A stretch of 5,591 nt of DNA, taken from NCBI GenBank assembly GCA_944393455.1, contig CALYAH010000003.1, forward strand, positions 1-5,591, in the 5' to 3' direction. This DNA comes from an uncultured Clostridia bacterium. GTDB lineage: Bacteria; Bacillota; Clostridia; TANB77; CAG-508. Below, one piece after another: positions 1 to 5,591 of this stretch. Both the position numbers and the translations under genes were made by a program. Numbering within the stretch: the first letter of the stretch is position 1; the number at the start of each line of letters is the position of its first letter. The notes under the pieces were generated by a model, which saw nothing but the letters and a program-made list of their open reading frames with translations, had not been told where the DNA came from and made no database searches.

Positions 1-378
1 TGCAATACTAGGGATGGTTATGTTTAAAATAAGTAAAGAATATGGAACATTGAATAATTTATTTTTAACATAATTTATTTCTTTTATGGTATATTTATTA
101 GGATTTTTTATTAAGTCACCATATTTAACTAAGAATCTAGTCTTATAAAAAATAAGTACTGCAAATATGGTAAAAATGGCAGCTGCAATATATAGTACTT
201 GGGTTAAATAATTTGTATTTTCAACTTCTGTTTGAAAAGAAGTACCATATGTTCCTTTCGGATAATTTAATATCATAGGAATTAAAAATGCATAAATGGT
301 AGTCAATACTATCAGCCCTAAAGTAAGGGCCAATAGTAATTTGAACTGAATTTTATATTTTTCGTATATTTTTTTCAA
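1..378 (-). CDS. N-terminal part of a multi-pass membrane protein (runs off the left edge)
   Basis: Reading leftwards from a TTG at 378-376 gives 126 open codons to the window edge, so the C-terminus is missing. TTG is chosen because AGGAG (388-392) lies nine bases upstream; no ATG or GTG is better placed. The protein starts with a short basic stretch (LKKIYEKYK). Next come a hydrophobic segment at about residues 12-37, a polar loop at 38-59 (probably outside), a second hydrophobic segment at 60-79, and a charged loop at 80-112 that is probably cytoplasmic. A third hydrophobic segment starts near 111 (VPYSLLILNITIPSIA). I do not recognise the family. The layout would suit the sensor half of a membrane signalling protein (kinase, cyclase or phosphatase type) or a transporter subunit, and the effector part would be outside the window. 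It follows the NRPS stop by 12 bases, so it is probably the next gene of the same operon. I am confident it is a gene, not of its role. Confidence 0.72.
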   Translation of the reverse strand, partial: MKKIYEKYKIQFKLLLALTLGLIVLTTIYAFLIPMILNYPKGTYGTSFQTEVENTNYLTQVLYIAAAIFTIFAVLIFYKTRFLVKYGDLIKNPNKYTIKEINYVKNKLFNVPYSLLILNITIPSIA

Positions 379-387
379 AAAAAGTAA

Positions 388-392
388 CTCCT
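388..392 (-). promoter_or_regulatory. Shine-Dalgarno of the membrane-protein gene, overlapping the NRPS stop
   Basis: On the minus strand the sequence reads TAGGAG, with the NRPS stop TAG (391-393) embedded in the AGGAG ribosome-binding site. A nine-base spacer then leads to the TTG start at 378. The overlap suggests translational coupling, with ribosomes finishing the NRPS positioned to start the next gene. This site also decides the choice of the TTG start. Confidence 0.75.
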
Positions 393-2289
393 ATATTAAA
401 TATTTTTTCTTGCGTAAATATTCTATAATTTTTTCTATATATTCATTTGTAATAACAGGCCATTTAAAATTTAATTTCTCTAAACAAGTATTTGTATATA
501 AATTTTTTTGATTTACAGTACTATTAAAAGAAAGTCCTAATGTATCATCTAGATCATTTACGATTCCTTTTAAAATATTTTCTTCTGGATGTTCATTAGA
601 CAAAGTAACAATTCTTTGTTTAAATTCATTACCAGATAGTATTGTAGTTGTAAAACCTAGGGTTTCAAATATCTCTAACAATTCAGAAACACGAATATAA
701 TTTTCGTTAAATAGGTGGAAGACATATTTATCAGTTTCTAAATTTAAAATTAGTTCAAAAACAGCTTTGGCACAATAATCTACTGGTGTGAATTCCAAAA
801 ACTCATTTGTCATGGTATTTGGTAAAATATGATATTTTAAAATCATCATTAAGATGTTATAAAAAGCATTGGCTTCAAAATTTTGTTGGAATTCACCATC
901 AGAATATCTACTTGTTAAATTTCCAACACGAATAATAGTACTATTTAATCCAGTTAAAGACTTTTCGTAAATTATTTTTTCTGCTTCAAATTTAGTTTGA
1001 ATATATACATTTTCGTTGTATTGTTGACCAATATAAAAATCGTTTTCATCAAAGTTATTATAGTTTTTTTGATGATTAACTAAATAATTTCCTGAAACAC
1101 CAAGTGTTGAAATATGTACTAGTTTTATATTATATTTTTCAGAAAGATTAATTAAATTTTCAACAACTCCTACATTAATTTTTCTAAATAATTTATAATT
1201 CCCATAATATTTAACATTTGCAGCACTGTTAATAGCTAAATCTATTGATGTTGCTAATTCTTTATATTGATTTGCAGTTAAACCAAAACGAATTTTAGTA
1301 ATATCAGAATCAATTATGGTAACTCTATCTAATGGAAGTTTTTTGCCAAAATAGTATCTATATAACTTAGAAAGCCTTGTTGTAGCGTCTTCGTCATCTT
1401 TACTACGAATAATACAAGTAATATGGCTGTTACTATTTTGTAAAAATTCTTGTAATAAATGAATTCCTAAATAACCTGTACAACCTAATAATAGAATATT
1501 GTTGTAATGTTTTTTTACAAATTGCATTACATTTGGGTGTTTATTAAAACTATTATTAACATTAGATAAATAAATTTTATCAACTTCGTATGTATCTTTA
1601 ATGTTCTTATTTTCTATTAGTTTTGCTAAATTTTTTATTGTTCTTTCTTGATAGAAGTCTTGTGTATTTAATTTGTAATTATATTCTAACATTTTAGTTT
1701 GAACACGAATAATATCAAGAGAGTCGATATGATAATCAAATATATCATTTTCAATTCCTATTCTATTAATAGATAAGCAATTTGTAAAGATATTACATAA
1801 GTCTTTTTCTATTTTTGTAGTAGGTTTTACATATTTGTAAGAAAGTTTTATTTCCTTTAAATCAGGTTCTGGCAATGCCTTTCTATCTACTTTATGATTT
1901 AATGTTAAAGGTATTTTGTCAAGCATAACAAAATAGCTAGGAATCATATAATGTGGTAAAATATCAACTAAGTATTTTTTTAGTTCTGTTAAATCAATTT
2001 CATTTTTACAAACTAAATAAGCACATAAATATTTTTTACCATTTGAATCTGTTTTATCTGCTACTACACATTTATCAATCCCACCAAATGTTAATATATT
2101 ATTACTTATATCGTCTAATTCCACACGGTAACCACGGATTTTTACTTGATGGTCTTTTCGTCCAAGACATACTAATTCTCCATCTGATCTCCAGTATCCT
2201 AAATCCCCAGTTTTATAAATTATGTCATTACCATAAGGGTTTTTAACAAAAACAGAGTTTGTTTTTTCTGGGTTTAAATAATAACCGTA
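391..2289 (-). CDS. NRPS C-terminal fragment: adenylation tail, carrier domain, thioester reductase
   Basis: This frame continues the NRPS after the extra base and is open from 2289. The first usable start codon is GTG 2124-2122, but it is the Val of motif A8 and has no ribosome-binding site, so it is not a real start. Between 2289 and 2124 lie YGYYLNPEKT, A7 (YKTGDL) and the first part of A8 (GRKDHQVKIRGYRVEL). Numbered from GTG 2124, A10 is NHKVDRKALP (76-85). The carrier-domain serine is Ser135 in DYHIDSL (codon 1720-1722). The reductase has the nucleotide-binding motif GCTGYLG at 214-220 (1465-1485), INSAANV at 298-304, a Ser-Thr pair at 339-340, the catalytic Tyr374-x3-Lys378 (YIQTK), RVGN at 399-402 and TPVDYCA at 446-452. 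This is the Lys2/SDR-type terminal reductase set, and its length of about 370 residues is normal. The gene ends in TAG overlapping the next gene's ribosome-binding site. Confidence 0.88.
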   Translation of the reverse strand, partial: YGYYLNPEKTNSVFVKNPYGNDIIYKTGDLGYWRSDGELVCLGRKDHQVKIRGYRVELDDISNNILTFGGIDKCVVADKTDSNGKKYLCAYLVCKNEIDLTELKKYLVDILPHYMIPSYFVMLDKIPLTLNHKVDRKALPEPDLKEIKLSYKYVKPTTKIEKDLCNIFTNCLSINRIGIENDIFDYHIDSLDIIRVQTKMLEYNYKLNTQDFYQERTIKNLAKLIENKNIKDTYEVDKIYLSNVNNSFNKHPNVMQFVKKHYNNILLLGCTGYLGIHLLQEFLQNSNSHITCIIRSKDDEDATTRLSKLYRYYFGKKLPLDRVTIIDSDITKIRFGLTANQYKELATSIDLAINSAANVKYYGNYKLFRKINVGVVENLINLSEKYNIKLVHISTLGVSGNYLVNHQKNYNNFDENDFYIGQQYNENVYIQTKFEAEKIIYEKSLTGLNSTIIRVGNLTSRYSDGEFQQNFEANAFYNILMMILKYHILPNTMTNEFLEFTPVDYCAKAVFELILNLETDKYVFHLFNENYIRVSELLEIFETLGFTTTILSGNEFKQRIVTLSNEHPEENILKGIVNDLDDTLGLSFNSTVNQKNLYTNTCLEKLNFKWPVITNEYIEKIIEYLRKKKYLI

Positions 2290-4666
2290 AGCCTACTCCA
2301 TCTCCACCAATACAGATTTCTCCTACTAATCCGATTGGTTGAAGTTTGTTATTATTGTTTAAAATATATATTTGAGTGTTATTAATTGGTTTTCCTATTG
2401 TAATAAAATTACTATTAGTAACATCTTTAAAAGTAGAATAAACTGTTGTTTCAGTAGGACCATATAGGTCAAAGATGTTAGCTTTTGTATGTTTTTGCAA
2501 TTTATGTAATAAAGGAAGTGGTAATGGTTCTCCACCTAAAATAAATTCTTTTATGGTTGATAAAGAATTTAGGTATGTTGAATCAGAAAATAGTAGCTCT
2601 ATTCTAGAAGGTGTTGTTAAAATTTTAGATATCTTATATTTTTTGATGATGTCACTTAATAGTTTGGGACTTCTACTTTCTAGTTCATCTGCAATAACTA
2701 ATGTTAAACCTGATAATAATGTAGGAAATAACTCAAATACAAAAATGTCAAAACATACAGTAGTAACAGATAGCACTTTATTATATTGTGAAGGCTCATA
2801 ATTTAAACGTTCTTGCATACTTTTAACAAAGTTTAAAACATTATGATGTTTTATAGTTACAGCTTTTGGAATTCCTGTAGAGCCTGATGTATACATTATA
2901 TAGCAAGGTTTCGTATTAGGGATATCAATATTTAAATTGTTAATTTTTTTATCAAAAGTTAAATCTTCATAGTATATATAGTTTTCTTTATAATTTAGTT
3001 TTGTATTAATTTCTTTATTAGTAATTAATACTTTTGTATGACTATTTTCTAACATAAAATGAATTCTGTCAACTGGATATTCTGGGTCAATTGGCATATA
3101 AGTATGACCAGATTTTAGAATTGCCAAAATGGTAATAATAATATCAGCAGAACGTTTTAGGGAAAATGCAATAATATTAGTATCTATTTTTTGCTCTAAA
3201 ATCTTTTGGGCTAAAAAATTTACCTTATTGTTTAATTCTTCATATGTATAAGAATTGTTTTTATCTATAACAGCAATATTTTTTGGATATTTTCTTACTA
3301 TTTTTTCAAATTCTTTTATAATGTTAGAATTTTTAGCATAATTAGATTGTGTGTCATTAAAAGTTTTTAATAATAAAGTTTTTTCAGAAGAAGAAATAAT
3401 TTCTAATTCTTCTATCATTTTCTCAGGTTCTTTTAATACTTGTTTTATTAAACCTAAAATACGTTTGTGCATTAAATCTATATCTTCTTCAGAGAAAATA
3501 TCAGTTAGAAAATCATAATGAATAGATAAATTATTATTTTCTTTAGCAATATTCTTTATATGAATTTGTAAAGATTCGGCTTGAGAATGATTTGGTAACC
3601 ATTTACAATAAGATGGAATCGTTGCGTTTTGGTAAGAAAATACAATATCATATAAAGAGTCAGAAAAATCATGTGTTTTTCTAACAAAGTTTAAAATTTC
3701 ATGGTATGGGAAACGAAGGTGCCTATACATTTGTTTTTGTTGCTTAGCAATTAAATGACAAAAATCTAGAAAAGTACTAGAATTTGACAAGTTAACGATA
3801 AATGGCATAATAGAAACAAACATACCAGTTGTTTGTTTTTCTTTAAAATTAGACCTGTTTAAAACAGGGTTGCCAATTATGAAGTTATCACAGTTAAAGA
3901 TATTTTTAAAATAAATATTAAAAATACTAAGCAAAAATATATAATCAGAGATATTATGTTGTTTACAAAATTCATCTATTTGATTTACCAAAGCTTTATT
4001 AAAAGGGTAGATTTTTCTATCAGCATGAATAGATACTTTCATGTTATTTTTAAAAGAAATTACATTTGGTAAAGTTTTAAATTCATTTTGCCAAAACTCT
4101 TTATCTTTTTCAAATTTAGGACTTGTAATATAAGTTTCTTGAGACTTAATAAAGTCCAAATAAGAAGGATTTGGAGTTAAATCAATTTCTTTTTTAGCAA
4201 CTATATTTAGATAGTTTTGGTAAATTTCTTCTAGAACTAAACTCATGGTCCAGGCATCAGCAATTAAATGGTGGGCGGTTAAAACTAAAATGCCAGAACC
4301 ATTTGGAAATCTTAATAATTTGGTTAAAAATAAAAAGTGATTAAAAATCGGAACTTGTTGCATAGGAAAAGAAGCCTCAAATTCTAATAATTGGGTTTCA
4401 TCCTTCAAATCAATAATTTCAATATCTTCGTAGACGAAATCGTCAAAAAATTGTCTTGGAGAAGAATCTTCAAGTACAATTTTTGTTTTAAAAGAATCGT
4501 TTTTCATAACAAAATAATTAAAAGCCTTTTCAATAGCTGAAAAATCAGCATTTTTGTTAAATTTTAAGTACCCTACAATATTATTTATGTTAGTGTCAGA
4601 ATAAAATTGTTCTGTCATCCAAATTGATTTTTGTGGGTTTGTTAATTCATAAACATCCTTTTTCAT
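2243..4666 (-). CDS. NRPS N-terminal fragment: condensation domain plus most of the adenylation domain
   Basis: The longest frame opens at a GTG (4675-4673), but that GTG lies inside the Shine-Dalgarno AAAGGTGG. ATG 4666-4664, five bases after it, is the better start and gives 807 residues. The condensation domain opens with an LTNPQKSIW motif and has the active-site motif HHLIADAW at residues 132-139: His-His and Asp137 are kept, and the usual Gly after Asp is Ala. Adenylation motifs follow in order: A1 (YTYEEL, 473-478), A2 (LKSGHTYMPID, 517-527), A3 (YTSGSTGIPK, 592-601), A5 (YGPTETT, 735-741) and A6 (GEICIGGDGVG, 782-792). Straight after A6 the protein loses all similarity and ends in 15 unrelated residues (LRLLF...KLCFC) before the stop. 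That tail results from the frameshift. Read alone, the fragment has no carrier domain, so it could not complete a reaction cycle. Confidence 0.9.
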   Translation of the reverse strand: MKKDVYELTNPQKSIWMTEQFYSDTNINNIVGYLKFNKNADFSAIEKAFNYFVMKNDSFKTKIVLEDSSPRQFFDDFVYEDIEIIDLKDETQLLEFEASFPMQQVPIFNHFLFLTKLLRFPNGSGILVLTAHHLIADAWTMSLVLEEIYQNYLNIVAKKEIDLTPNPSYLDFIKSQETYITSPKFEKDKEFWQNEFKTLPNVISFKNNMKVSIHADRKIYPFNKALVNQIDEFCKQHNISDYIFLLSIFNIYFKNIFNCDNFIIGNPVLNRSNFKEKQTTGMFVSIMPFIVNLSNSSTFLDFCHLIAKQQKQMYRHLRFPYHEILNFVRKTHDFSDSLYDIVFSYQNATIPSYCKWLPNHSQAESLQIHIKNIAKENNNLSIHYDFLTDIFSEEDIDLMHKRILGLIKQVLKEPEKMIEELEIISSSEKTLLLKTFNDTQSNYAKNSNIIKEFEKIVRKYPKNIAVIDKNNSYTYEELNNKVNFLAQKILEQKIDTNIIAFSLKRSADIIITILAILKSGHTYMPIDPEYPVDRIHFMLENSHTKVLITNKEINTKLNYKENYIYYEDLTFDKKINNLNIDIPNTKPCYIMYTSGSTGIPKAVTIKHHNVLNFVKSMQERLNYEPSQYNKVLSVTTVCFDIFVFELFPTLLSGLTLVIADELESRSPKLLSDIIKKYKISKILTTPSRIELLFSDSTYLNSLSTIKEFILGGEPLPLPLLHKLQKHTKANIFDLYGPTETTVYSTFKDVTNSNFITIGKPINNTQIYILNNNNKLQPIGLVGEICIGGDGVGLRLLFKPRKNKLCFC
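2285..2293 (-). other. Frameshift site in the NRPS (one extra base)
   Basis: On the minus strand the frame reads GGA GTA GGC TTA CGG, giving GVG then LR and a stop 15 codons later. Dropping one T (plus-strand A at 2289 or 2290) gives GGC TAC GGT TAT TAT, which is GVG-YGYYLNPEKT. That matches the adenylation pattern G-x-G-V-x-x-G-Y-x-N-x-P-E-x-T and runs straight into A7 and A8. A stop (TAG) lies just upstream in the second frame, so the shift must fall between about 2243 and 2296. The site is not a long homopolymer. Confidence 0.87.
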
Positions 4667-4671
4667 AATAT

Positions 4672-4679
4672 CCACCTTT
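4672..4679 (-). promoter_or_regulatory. Shine-Dalgarno deciding the NRPS start
   Basis: The minus strand reads AAAGGTGG, then the five-base spacer ATATT, then ATG AAA AAG at 4666. The GTG inside this site (4675-4673) is in frame and would wrongly be taken as the start by a longest-frame rule. It has no ribosome-binding site of its own. Confidence 0.8.
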
Positions 4680-4712
4680 TACTTAAATAAAAATATTTTT
4701 GTGTTTAGTTAA

Positions 4713-4742
4713 ATTATATCTTTTTTAGTATAATGATGTCAA
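4713..4742 (-). promoter_or_regulatory. Sigma-A-type promoter for the NRPS operon
   Basis: On the minus strand a perfect -35 TTGACA (4742-4737) is followed by an 18-base spacer and a perfect -10 TATAAT (4718-4713). Transcription would start near 4706, giving an AT-rich leader of about 40 bases before the ATG at 4666. Both hexamers match the housekeeping consensus, so expression may be strong unless a regulator intervenes. The direction and distance to the NRPS fit. Confidence 0.8.
4729..4734 (+). promoter_or_regulatory. Possible weak rightward -10 box inside the NRPS promoter
   Basis: A perfect TATAAT on the plus strand lies in the spacer of the leftward promoter. The best -35 candidate 18 bases upstream (TTAGTT, 4705-4710) is poor, and there is no extended -10 TG. 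If used, it would start an RNA near 4741 that meets the T-tract hairpin ending at 4787, giving a transcript of only about 45 bases. In such AT-rich DNA a chance match is quite likely. Confidence 0.25.
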
Positions 4743-4749
4743 TAGTTGA

Positions 4750-4800
4750 GACAAAATTGGGACAGAGCAAATCTGTCTCATTTTTTTGTCGGATTTTGTC
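4750..4800. repeat. Nested inverted and direct repeats (GACAAAA / TTTTGTC) in the divergent control region
   Basis: GACAAAAT (4750-4757) and ATTTTGTC (4793-4800) are perfect eight-base inverted repeats enclosing the hairpin. TTTTGTC also occurs at 4784-4790, ten bases (about one helical turn) before the copy at 4794-4800. The GACAAAA arm could therefore pair with either copy. The cluster lies between the leftward -35 (ending 4742) and the rightward -10 (starting 4808), where a shared regulator could act on both genes. The repeats are visible directly; a binding role is inferred. Confidence 0.5.
4758..4787 (+). terminator. Hairpin plus T-tract resembling an intrinsic terminator
   Basis: The left arm TGGGACAGA (4758-4766) pairs with TCTGTCTCA (4772-4780) across the five-base loop GCAAA. 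This gives nine pairs, one of them G-T, and seven Ts follow (4781-4787). The shape is that of a rho-independent terminator on the plus strand. It is oddly placed: it sits between two divergent promoters with no rightward gene upstream in the window. It could insulate the protease from rightward antisense transcription through the NRPS, end a short RNA, or act as an operator or REP-like palindrome. Confidence 0.6.
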
Positions 4801-4813
4801 AATAATATATAAT
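4786..4813 (+). promoter_or_regulatory. Probable promoter of the serine protease gene
   Basis: A perfect -10 TATAAT (4808-4813) is preceded, with a 16-base spacer, by TTGTCG (4786-4791), which matches four of six positions of TTGACA. Transcription would start near 4820, about 60 bases before the TTG start. The -35 overlaps the T-tract of the hairpin and one TTTTGTC repeat, so anything bound there would block it. The -10 is firm and the -35 less so. Confidence 0.5.
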
Positions 4814-4866
4814 GAATAAATTTAAATATTAGGTTTAAAAAATAGCAAAAAGGAAAGACTAATTTT

Positions 4867-4873
4867 GAGGTGA
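4867..4873 (+). promoter_or_regulatory. Shine-Dalgarno deciding the protease start
   Basis: GAGGTGA (4867-4873) is a strong ribosome-binding site, followed by AGAGT and TTG at 4879. The in-frame GTG at 4870 lies within it and is therefore unlikely to be the start. An earlier purine-rich AGGAAAG (4851-4857) is too far from GTG 4870 to be preferred, but it is the reason some doubt remains. Confidence 0.7.
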
Positions 4874-4878
4874 AGAGT

Positions 4879-5591
4879 TTGAAAAAAAGAAAGAAAAAAA
4901 GTAACTTAAAAAAAGTGATAGTTGTATTTATTTTTTTACTATTAATGTGGATTTTTGGATTTTATCTATATGTTACATACCAGAATATAGAAATAAATAA
5001 CAATAATTATGTAGCAACCAAAACACAATCCACAGAGAATGTACAAACTGTGGAAAAAACAGAAGAAAATAGCAAAAATATAGCAGATATGCTAGAGGAA
5101 ACAACAGAGAAAGTAGTAGGAATATCTAAACTGAAAAATGCAGGAAATAGTATTTTATCTAAAAGTACGGAAAGTGAATTAGGATTAGGAACAGGTTTTA
5201 TTGTAACAGAAGATGGATATATTGTGAGTAATGAACATGTGACAGGTGCTAAGTATAGTAAATGCTATGTAACTTTGGAAAATGGTTCGACTTATGATGG
5301 AACAGTTGTATGGAGTGATAGTGACTTAGATCTTTCTATTACCAAAATTAATAGCAAAGGTTTAAAATATGTAAATTTAGCAGATTCAGAGCAAATACGT
5401 GTAGGAGAAACTGTATATGCCATTCGGAAATCCAATTCGGATTTGAATTCAGAAGAACTGTGACATCAGGAATTATTAGTGCAAAAAATAGAACAATAAA
5501 AATAGAAGAAGAAAATAAATCTTCTTATATGACAGATTTAATTCAAACAGATGCAACTATAAACCCTGGTAATAGTGGAGGACCGTTAATT
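4879..5591 (+). pseudogene. Membrane-anchored HtrA/DegP-like serine protease, frameshifted and cut by the right edge
   Basis: The start is TTG 4879, chosen from its ribosome-binding site; GTG 4870 would add three residues. A lysine-rich N-terminus (KKRKKKSNLKK) precedes one membrane segment at about residues 13-34, then a polar linker to about 75, then a trypsin-like domain presumably outside the cell. Glycine-rich GLGTGFIV precedes the catalytic His120 in SNEHVTGA, and Asp151 in DLSITKI is the likely catalytic Asp. After TVYAI the frame is lost and stops at 5461-5463. Removing C5425 and C5438 gives AIGNPIGFEFRRTVTSGIIS and an open frame to the edge, with NPGNSGGPLI holding the catalytic Ser (AGT 5574-5576). 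These are standard HtrA motifs. The family normally degrades misfolded envelope proteins; a C-terminal PDZ domain would lie beyond the window. As written, the product lacks its serine and would be inactive. It is divergent from the NRPS. Confidence 0.85.
5425..5438 (+). other. Two single-base insertions breaking the protease frame
   Basis: The 32 bases from GCC 5419 should encode the ten residues AIGNPIGFEF in 30 bases. The two surplus bases are best explained as C5425 and C5438, each turning ATTGGA into ATTCGGA, 13 bases apart. Removing only one still leaves a stop a few codons later; removing both restores a continuous HtrA-like frame to the window edge. Confidence 0.82.

Larger units (their letters stand above)
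391..4666 (-). pseudogene. Frameshifted single-module NRPS, C-A-T-reductase architecture
   Basis: This entry is the whole gene, of which the two reading frames below are parts. Deleting one base at 2289-2290 joins them into 1425 codons (1424 residues plus TAG). In repaired numbering the domains are condensation at about 5-425, adenylation at about 445-925, thiolation at about 945-1020 and thioester reductase at about 1055-1424. Family knowledge predicts the following: the A domain activates one amino acid as its adenylate, the T domain carries it on phosphopantetheine, the C domain acylates its amine, and the NAD(P)H-dependent R domain releases an aldehyde or alcohol instead of an acid. The protein would be cytosolic and would need a phosphopantetheinyl transferase, which is not seen here. 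It has its own strong promoter (4713-4742) and leads a probable operon with the membrane protein downstream. As written, translation stops at 2243, so the gene is inactive unless the extra base is an artefact. Confidence 0.85.

Noticed and set aside
2122..2124. GTG as a true start of a second, separate NRPS gene
   Set aside because: It is the Val codon of adenylation motif A8, has no ribosome-binding site, and the upstream in-frame sequence encodes A7 and the rest of A8.
1953..2246. Open frame of 97 codons on the plus strand
   Set aside because: It lies antisense to well-supported NRPS motifs (A7 to A10), has no convincing ribosome-binding site and encodes a low-complexity Leu/His/Tyr-rich product; it is a shadow of the NRPS.
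2243..2296. Programmed ribosomal frameshift joining the two NRPS frames
   Set aside because: TTTAAAC at about 2274-2280 resembles a -1 slippery heptamer but is not in the incoming frame, and the join needs skipping one base (+1). No stimulatory structure or rare-codon and stop context is evident, and NRPS genes are not known to need such a shift.
2475..2801. Open frame of 108 codons on the plus strand
   Set aside because: It is antisense to the conserved adenylation-domain core (A4-A5 region) and has no recognisable domain; it is a shadow frame.
4673..4675. GTG as the NRPS start
   Set aside because: It lies inside the Shine-Dalgarno AAAGGTGG that serves the ATG at 4666.
4689..4700. Palindrome AAAAATATTTTT in the NRPS leader
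   Set aside because: A short pure A/T palindrome is expected by chance in sequence this AT-rich, and there is no G-C pairing to make a stable structure.
4667..4878. Riboswitch, T-box or CRISPR-like array in the intergenic region
   Set aside because: The leaders are short (about 40 and 60 bases) and show no T-box or riboswitch core; the repeats are seven to eight bases long and not regularly spaced units with spacers.

Overview
The window is very AT-rich, with A/T-biased codons, strong Shine-Dalgarno sites, TTG start codons and consensus sigma-A-type promoters. This fits a low-GC Firmicute, most likely a clostridial (possibly gut-associated) bacterium. That placement is inferred from composition and gene families, with no marker gene to support it.

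Layout. Positions 1-378 (minus strand) hold the first 126 codons of a membrane protein that runs off the left edge. Positions 391-4666 (minus strand) hold one large single-module nonribosomal peptide synthetase (NRPS) with domain order condensation, adenylation, thiolation, thioester reductase. A single extra base near 2289-2290 splits it into two reading frames. Removing that base restores one 1424-residue protein in which every adenylation motif lines up. Positions 4667-4878 are a divergent control region. It holds a near-perfect promoter for the NRPS (minus strand), a plausible promoter for the rightward gene, and between them a hairpin with a T-tract nested inside repeated TTTTGTC/GACAAAA elements. 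From 4879 to the right edge (plus strand) runs a membrane-anchored, trypsin-like serine protease of the HtrA/DegP type. Two single-base insertions at 5425 and 5438 break its frame just before the catalytic-serine region.

How the parts may work together. The NRPS would load one amino acid, join it to an acyl or aminoacyl donor through its leading condensation domain, and release the product reductively as an aldehyde or alcohol. Its stop codon overlaps the ribosome-binding site of the next gene, so the membrane protein is probably co-transcribed and translationally coupled. The protease is transcribed divergently, and its link to the pathway is only positional. As written, both the NRPS and the protease are disrupted. 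All three lesions are one-base insertions with intact coding sequence on either side, so consensus errors and very recent inactivation are both possible.
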